Position numbers and translations under genes: made by a program. A stretch of DNA of 64,000 bases, taken from positions 92,886,805-92,950,804 of the forward strand of contig OZ021725.1 in assembly GCA_963978545.1 (NCBI GenBank), read 5' to 3'. This document shows, piece by piece, positions 58,201 through 64,000 of the stretch. Every line of letters begins with the position of its first letter. Position 1 is the stretch's first letter. The stretch comes from Linyphia triangularis (lineage: Eukaryota > Arthropoda > Arachnida > Araneae > Linyphiidae). The notes beneath the pieces were generated by a model. The model did not search any database, was not told the origin of the DNA, and was given only the letters and a program-made list of their open reading frames with translations.

Positions 58201-59178
58201 GGAGAAAAGTATTAGCTTATTATTTAATTTATTAGCTTAGTATAATTTATTATTATTTATTATCACGTCCGGGTCACCAATAAAGCGTAGTACGCTTCAT
58301 CGGTGACTATCGGACAATTGAATCATGCTGCCATCTATCGGCAACTTCTGAAAATTTTTACACGACCTCCACTCAATCATCTCAGCATCCTTGGCGACTC
58401 ACTGCCAAAACAGGCGACTTACTACCTCCGGCGACTTGCTGTCGGACAATCAGGCGACTCACTGATGCCCCACGCGCAGGCAACTCAATCGTTAGTCCCT
58501 TTGCGACTCACTGGGAATCGCTATGTGGCGGTCTCGTTTATAAATAACAGATACAACCTCTAGACAACAGAGATCTCTTTTGTCTAGGGGACAGGAGTAT
58601 CAAGCTGGGAAAGCAAAGGTCGCACGATCGATTCCCAGCGACCGCAAAAAAAAAGCGTACTACGCTTTACTTTCATAGGCAAAAAAAGAAGTATAACAAT
58701 GGTTTTAAAATATTAATTTTCATAGAAAATTAAAGTTTAACTATTAAGTAGAAAATCCGATTAACATTTTTCAAAAATTCAGAATTATAGCAAAAATTTT
58801 ACTGTTTGTGTTTTACATCCCAACCCCTACAGATGTTCAACCGACGTATTTAAATTTGTGTGAGTTGAATCTCAATTTTAGTACGCACTAAAATTGAGAT
58901 TCAATGTTCACAAACTTTGAACATCACATATTTCAATTAGTAAATTGACAAGGGAATTTTTATTATGTTATTTTTATTTAGTTTATAAATTTGTCGAACT
59001 TTGAAAATAACTGTTACGATACCATGTCTAGCATTGCAGGTTGAGGTATAATCATTGAAAGTCCTCCATTTTCCATTTGGTACTTGATCCTTGAAGCGTA
59101 TTTTTCCAGTGAAATGTATTTTGTAGTGGCGCTGTTCACGTCTGCCATTCCATGATCCGATACCACCATAATATTTAC
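55019..59178 (-). CDS. Ectonucleotide pyrophosphatase/phosphodiesterase (ENPP4/5/6-like), C-terminal four exons
   Basis: Exons on the minus strand (59178-59023, 58041-57904, 56628-56520, 55287-55019) join in phase and give 223 residues and a stop. ENPPs are extracellular, zinc-dependent hydrolases of nucleotide or phospholipid phosphodiesters. Seen: VVSDHGMADV (Asp and His zinc ligands of the catalytic fold), KENIPEKYHIKNNRKTPAIL (matches the family IPERxHYKNNxRIxPI), TGHHGHDPEAVEDM followed by FFATGPDFRKG (family GNHGYDN...DM...F.A.GP; the His is a zinc ligand), LYNVMCSILQIDPLPNNGSW near the end. The tail has a Ser/Asn-rich stretch (SSSSRNNN) and a hydrophobic end (VFVLTRVAIMLSTLFSLTRF), which looks like a GPI-anchor signal rather than a TM helix with a cytosolic tail (inference). 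Upstream exons with the catalytic Thr lie beyond the window or beyond the satellite. The exact ENPP member cannot be set. Confidence 0.88.
55288..56519 (-). other. Last ENPP intron
   Basis: At about 55537-55785 it has a repeat with GTGCATTTGCACCCTCC at one end and GCCGACGTCCATGGAATG at the other, related to 45066-46262. No exon seen. Confidence 0.4.
56520..56628 (-). CDS. ENPP exon (His zinc ligand)
   Basis: Acceptor CATTGCAG and donor CAGGTATT. Encodes LTGHHGHDPEAVEDMRTIFF and ATGP, and ends in phase 1. Confidence 0.9.
56668..56708. repeat. Hairpin with 1-nt loop
   Basis: 20-bp arms TTCTGTGTCGTATGCTATTT and 56689-56708 with a single mismatch, directly left of the hAT target duplication. 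Confidence 0.9.
56719..57400. mobile_element. hAT MITE rich in GGATATCCGG, 8-bp target duplication
   Basis: Inverted ends TAGGGATGGAACGGAT (perfect, 16 bp) and ATCTTAAT duplicated at 56711-56718 and 57401-57408. Many GATATCCGG motifs near both ends. A minus-strand SINE is nested in the middle. Confidence 0.93.
57000..57207 (-). repeat. tRNA-like SINE nested in the hAT MITE
   Basis: Read in reverse: TTAGTGGTTAGCGCACCGCA (A box) and CATGGTTTGATTCGCGG (B box), then a body with CAGAATGACCTTGGAATGAA and a T/C-rich tail. Confidence 0.65.
57904..58041 (-). CDS. ENPP exon (IPEKYHIKNN block)
   Basis: Acceptor ATTTTAG and donor CTGGTGAGT. Encodes QVYKKENIPEKYHIKNNRKT and PAILLVAKKGYFIKL; 46 codons, phase 0. 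Confidence 0.9.
58281..58669 (+). mobile_element. Element with 17-bp inverted ends that are themselves palindromic
   Basis: TAAAGCGTAGTACGCTT at 58281-58297 and its complement at 58653-58669. Repeated GGCGACT(C/T)ACTG inside, and a tRNA-like B-box stretch (CACGATCGATTCCCAGCG) before a poly-A run at the right. Class unclear. Confidence 0.65.
58865..58904. repeat. Perfect hairpin, 18-bp arms, 4-nt loop
   Basis: TTGAATCTCAATTTTAGT, loop ACGC, then the exact complement. Looser pairing continues outward (TTTGTGTGAG / GTTCACAAAC). Confidence 0.93.
59023..59178 (-). CDS. ENPP exon with SDHGM zinc-site motif
   Basis: Acceptor ATTCCAG and donor ATGGTATC. Encodes VNIMVVSDHGMADVNSATTK and ends IIPQPAMLDM; 52 codons, phase 0 at both ends. 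Confidence 0.9.
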
Positions 59179-59286
59179 CTGGAATTTCATAAACTAATGA
59201 GTGAAAGCAACGTATATAAATTTGAAATTTTGCAAGTAATCAATTTCGTAAGCTTTTGCTCTGTTATCTATATTTATATAAAAAAC

Positions 59287-59830
59287 GAATATTTAATTAA
59301 TTTTTTTTATTGATTAACAAATACTTTACAAATTTCATGATTTCTAATAAGACTACAGCTCTAAAATTTTCAACGTAAGTAGTTTTGACCTTCTTTCTGA
59401 TTGGACTTTTGAAAAACAGAATTTTGAAAATTTTGAGTTTTTTTAAATAATTTTTTAATTAATTGACAAATATTTTACAAAACGATTTCTAATAGGGCTA
59501 CAGCTCTGAAATTTTCTACATAAGTAGTTTTGGCATTCTAACTGGACTTTTAAAAAACAGAATTTTAAAAATTTTATTGATTTTTTTAATTAATTAACAA
59601 ATATTTTACAAAATGATTTCTAATAGGTCTACAGTGCTAAATTTTCAACATAAGTAGTTTTGCCCTTCTAATTGGACTTTTGACAAAAGGAATGTTAAGA
59701 TTTTAATTTTATTTTTAAATATTTTTTTAATTAATATTTTCTCAAAAAGCGACTTCTAATAGGTCTAGAGCTCTGAAAATTTCAACGTAAGTAGTTTAAG
59801 GCTTCTAATTTTTTTTTCACAAATACATGT
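59287..59830 (+). repeat. Four-copy tandem repeat, 131-145 bp units
   Basis: GATTTCTAATAGG(G/T)CTACAG recurs at 59339, 59484, 59615 and (variant) 59751, followed each time by CATAAGTAGTTTTG-like sequence. Confidence 0.85.
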
Positions 59831-59939
59831 TGAAATATTCTCAAAGGGGTGTTATATTATTGTATTAAAGGAGACATGTTTTTGCTTCTCGACAGGAGAG
59901 GACCTTTCAATATTAAGGGTTTAACAATTAGTTTTTAGT

Positions 59940-60885
59940 GAGTGAAGCGTGCTTATTCTTAAGCTGCAATGAACCTCTCAGCGGGCCCAGCGGGCCCATG
60001 CTTGTATAGAAATGAATCTAACGAGTGATGTAAGCATGTGCTTATGTTATGTGTTAATGAACTTTACAGCGAGCGAGCGAAGCGAGCTTGGTTTTGAGTA
60101 GCAATGAACCTTCCTGCGAGCAAAAGCTGGAACCTTTAAACCAATAACGGATCTCCGCAACTAGTTAAAAAATTGCACATGGTACAATTTCGCAGCATAG
60201 CATTTCGTAGCGGGTATTCAGCTAGTTTTGAATAGATAATAACTATTGAATAAATAAAAATATCTTTTAATCCATTACGACTTGTTAAGTTTTTTGAACA
60301 CGTGTGTTAAAAATTGCAAGTATACTCTGGAGAACTAGTAAAAACTGGCACAATAATCTAATATTTCAATACTTATCTCGACTGATTACTCAATAAAGCC
60401 CATGTTGTGAATTGAGATTTCTACAGCTCTATGGGCACTTACGTATTATATCGTCGTTTGTTGGAAATTATTTTTTTTTTTTTGCCCACAAAAAATCATT
60501 TGTGATTGTGATCTGCGAAGGTCCACGCTTGGGAACTTTAGCTGCAGCAACAAAGTTATGGGCTATTTGCCCCAACTTAAATCGCAACTAAGCTTTTCAT
60601 TTTTAAATCTCTATTAATATTGAATAGATTACTTAAATGCATTTTTGGACTTAAATATAATGAAAGGAAAAGCTTTTCCGTTTCCGAAGTTGAGTGACTT
60701 TAAGTCTATAACTACAAAACTTGAAAACATAATATGAAAATTTTGCTAATTCGCAATCTTTTTTAATTTATTGTAGGACAATTGCATCAGATTTCGGAGT
60801 TGTGGCTTTATAGGAAGTGGGATAATTAGTGAGGAGTGAGTCAGTCAGAGAGGGTTTTGGCTTTTATAAATATAAACTAGCTGAA
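59940..60885. repeat. Fragments of the CTAGCTGAATACCCG repeat family
   Basis: TAGCGGGTATTCAGCTAG at about 60208 is the family head in inverted orientation. GTGAGTCAGTCAGAGAGGGT at 60837 is a family tail, immediately before the head of the next unit at 60886. Confidence 0.6.
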
Positions 60886-63428
60886 TACCCGTGCTGCGCT
60901 ACGAAATTTTACCATTAGCATTTTAGCGATCAAAAGACATTCATGTATTCTACACTTCAGACGTTTGCTCCCTTTTCGATCCCGACAAATTGATTTATCA
61001 AAATAGGAACTTTCCCTTGTTGACATTTTAAACGAATTTATAATTGTGAATAGTAAACTGGAATAGTTTATTGTGTTTATGTTTGCTCTTAGTTCTAAAT
61101 TTCAAAGTAGTAGCTGTATAGGAATTAAGTTAATTAGACATTAAGTTAATCCTCGTATAGTTTCAATGTTGCGTCGTCTTTTCATCCCTTAAAAATTCGT
61201 TAATCGATATTGGAATGACTTATTTTTTTAACATTTGCAAAAAAATATCAGAAAAATGACTACATTGGAAGAGGAACATTCGGATATCCCTCGTTTGGAA
61301 CATTTAACCCCTTTTCGACCCCTTAAAGTTGGTTAATCGAGAACAGAATAGCTTACTTTTTCTATGTTTATTTTTTTTGACATTTGTACCAAATTTCCGA
61401 GTTGTGACCATATGGGAAGTGGTACATTCGAATATTCCTCGTTTGGAACGTTTAACCCCTTTTCCACCCCTTGATCCACCGGAGATCGGAATAGTTTACT
61501 TTTTCTGCGTTTGTCTTTATTGATATTCACACCAGTTTTCAGAATTATGAAAATATGAGAAGTAGGACATTCGAATATATCGCTCGTTTGGAACGTTTAA
61601 CCCCTTTTTGACCTCTTACAGTGGGTTAATCGAGATCGGAATAGCTTACTTTTTCTATGTTTACCATTGTTGATATTTGTGCCGATTTTCAGAGTTGTGA
61701 CTATGTGGGAAGTAGGATTTTCGAATGTCCCCCGTTTGGAACGTTTAACCCCTTTTCGACCCCTTAAAGTGGGTTAATCGAGATCGGAATAGTTTACTTT
61801 TTCTATTTTTACAATTGTTGATATTTGTGCCGATTTTCAGAGTTGTGACTATGTGGGAAGTAGGATTTTCGAATGTCCCCCGTTTGGAACGTTTAACCCC
61901 TTTTCGACCCCTTAAAGTGTGTTAATCGAGATCGGAATAGTTTACTTTTTCTATTTTTACCATTGTTGATATTTGTGCTGATTTTCAGAGTTGTGACTAT
62001 GTGGGAAGTGGGATTTTCGAATGTCCCCCGTTTGGAACGTTTGACCCCTTTTCGACCCCTTAAAGTGGGTTAATCGAGATCGGAATAGTTTACTTTTTCT
62101 ATTTTTACCATTGTTGATATTTGTGCCGATTTTCAGAGTTGTGACTATGTGGGAAGTAGGATTTTCGAATGTCCCCCGTTTGGAACGTTTGACCCCTTTT
62201 CGACCCCTTAAAGTGTGTTAATCGAGATCGGAATAGTTTACTTTTTCTATTTTTACCATTGTTGATATTTGTGCCGATTTTCAGAGTTGTGACTATGTGG
62301 GAAGTAGGATTTTCGAATGTCCCCCGTTTGGAACGTTTAACCCCTTTTCGACCCCTTAAAGTGTGTTAATCGAGATCGGAATAGTTTACTTTTTCTATTT
62401 TTACCATTGTTGATATTTGTGCCGATTTTCAGAGTTGTGACTATGTGGGAAGTAGGATTTTCGAATGTCCCCCGTTTGGAACGTTTAACCCCTTTTCGAC
62501 CCCTTAAAGTGTGTTAATCGAGATCGGAATAGTTTACTTTTTCTATTTTTACCATTGTTGATATTTGTGCCGATTTTCAGAGTTGTGACTATGTGGGAAG
62601 TAGGATTTTCGAATGTCCCCCGTTTGGAACGTTTAACCCCTTTTCGACCCCTTAAAGTGTGTTAATCGAGATCGGAATAGTTTACTTTTTCTATTTTTAC
62701 CATTGTTGATATTTGTGCCGATTTTCAGAGTTGTGACTATGTGGGAAGTAGGATTTTCGAATGTCCCCCGTTTGGAACGTTTGACCCCTTTTCGACCCCT
62801 TAAAGTGTGTTAATCGAGATCGGAATAGTTTACTTTTTCTATTTTTACCATTGTTGATATTTGTGCCGATTTTCAGAGTTGTGACTATGTGGGAAGTAGG
62901 ATTTTCGAATGTCCCCCGTTTGGAACGTTTAACCCCTTTTCGACCCCTTAAAGTGTGTTAATTGAGATCGGAATAGTTTACTTTTTCTATGTTTACCATT
63001 GTTGATATTTGTGCCGATTTTCAGAGTTGTGACTATGTGGGAAGTAGGATTTTCGAATGTCCCCCGTTTGGAATGTTTGACCCCTTTTCGACCCCTTAAA
63101 GTGGGTTAATCGAGATCGGAATAGTTTACTTTTTCTATTTTTACCATTGTTGATATTTGTGCCGATTTTCAGAGTTGTGACTATGTGGGAAGTAGGATTT
63201 TCGAATGTCCCCCGTTTGGAACGTTTGACCCCTTTTCGGCCCCTTAAAGTGTGTTAATCGAGATCGGAATAGTTTACTTTTTCTATGTTTACCATTGTTG
63301 ATATTTGTGCCGATTTTCAGAGTTGTGACTATGTGGGAAGTGGGAGAATTAGTGATGAGTGAGTCAGTGAGTGAGTGAGTGAGTGAGTGAATCAGTGAGT
63401 GAGGGCTTTGCCTTATATATATAGAGAT
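60886..63428 (+). repeat. CTAGCTGAATACCCG element carrying a 148-bp satellite array
   Basis: Head CTAGCTGAATACCCGTGCTG, tail with (GTGA)n, GGGCTTTGCCTTATATATAT. Between them lie tandem copies of a unit containing GTTGTGACTATGTGGGAAG. Twelve anchors from 61694 to 63322 are each exactly 148 bp apart; two older, diverged copies precede them. Confidence 0.93.
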
Positions 63429-64000
63429 TATTACTTCATGTATGTACAATAAACGGATTTCTCCTTTCTTCACGTTTGGGATGAAATTTCGTTTTGATAG
63501 TATGAAAATAAAGGGACCGTCACGCGTACTTGACATGAATATCAACTTTCAATTATGCTACTTTTCAGTGCAGTTTTACTCCCGAAAAGCTTCATTGCAG
63601 TTTTTTACCCTTTAAATGAACAGCTTAATGCGTATCCAGTAGTTTACATATTCTCAAGTATACCGCATTGGCCAAGATCGGAAACAGGGGTTCTGAAATT
63701 TGGCCAATTCTGACGAAACTCGAGCATATATATAATCACAAAACATTTTTTTACCCTCTGTTCTATATCTTCCGGGTATATAGATCTATATTCATATGTA
63801 CAACATATAGTTTTATGAAAACCAATTATATACCTTTGGACAAACTAGTTTCACCTTAATTGAACAGTCGGTCCCAATCTGACTTGCAGCATAAAGTGTC
63901 CTCTAGTTTACTTACCTGATAAACTGGAAATCAAAAAAATTTTGGTCGGTTACAGTTGTTCGCTGATAAAGATATAAAATACTTTGAATGTATTTTCTTG
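63429..64000. other. Upstream ENPP intron, no exon assigned
   Basis: A good minus-strand donor (CAGGTAAGT, near 63915) follows an open frame reaching the window edge, but its peptide does not match ENPP, so no exon is called. Confidence 0.4.

Noticed and set aside
63141..63545. 134-residue minus-strand frame
   Set aside because: Translation of the GTGA run and the 148-bp satellite.
63915..64000. Possible upstream ENPP exon ending at CAGGTAAGT on the minus strand
   Set aside because: Good donor and an open frame to the edge, but the peptide does not match the ENPP segment expected before VNIMVVSDHGM, and the acceptor is outside the window.

Overview
This is a 64-kb window of an AT-rich, intron-rich animal nuclear genome. 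The proteins are metazoan, the introns are small to medium with GT-AG borders, and repeats occupy much of the non-coding DNA: tRNA-derived SINEs, DUF4817-type Tc1/mariner elements, and many short hAT-like, piggyBac-like and fold-back elements. I infer an arthropod, perhaps a chelicerate such as a spider, but the sequence alone does not fix the species. Almost all open reading frames longer than 60 codons that are not listed here are chance frames in introns or repeats. Layout: four protein-coding genes were rebuilt from spliced exons, with reading phase checked at every junction. (1) About 1778-15518, + strand: the 3' part of a mitochondrial Na+/Ca2+ (Li+) exchanger of the NCLX/SLC8B1 family; eight exons and the stop are present, and the 5' part lies outside the window. 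(2) 18994-31364, - strand: a complete E3 ubiquitin ligase RNF25 (RWD + RING), eight coding exons and 901 residues, with a very long Arg/Asp/Tyr/Ser-rich RGG-type tail. (3) 32936-50427, + strand: a complete GPKOW gene (spliceosomal G-patch/KOW protein), ten exons and 473 residues, whose G-patch core is eroded. (4) 55019-59178, - strand: the last four exons of an ectonucleotide pyrophosphatase/phosphodiesterase (ENPP4/5/6-like) with a probable GPI-anchor signal. RNF25 and GPKOW are head to head with about 1.6 kb between start codons, so they probably share a divergent promoter region. NCLX and RNF25 converge, as do GPKOW and the ENPP gene. The four genes have no obvious common pathway. The most striking content is the mobile DNA. 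Several elements with 5'-CAGGG termini carry clean 5- or 6-bp target-site duplications (for example 12965-15210, 21008-21300, 21710-23559, 30256-30599, 47527-47907 and 52307-54573), in contrast to one element with an 8-bp duplication (56719-57400). Three large ones with different termini appear to share the same internal core, a CpG-bearing quasi-periodic sequence. Two members of a CAGGGTTCCCAC family retain the N-terminal zinc-finger part of a hAT transposase. A piggyBac-like MITE with TTAA borders sits inside one of these copies. Other notable structures are several perfect short-loop hairpins, two near-palindromic fold-backs in one NCLX intron, a 36-bp minisatellite grown inside a dispersed repeat, and a 148-bp satellite array (12 anchors at an exact 148-bp spacing) at the right edge.
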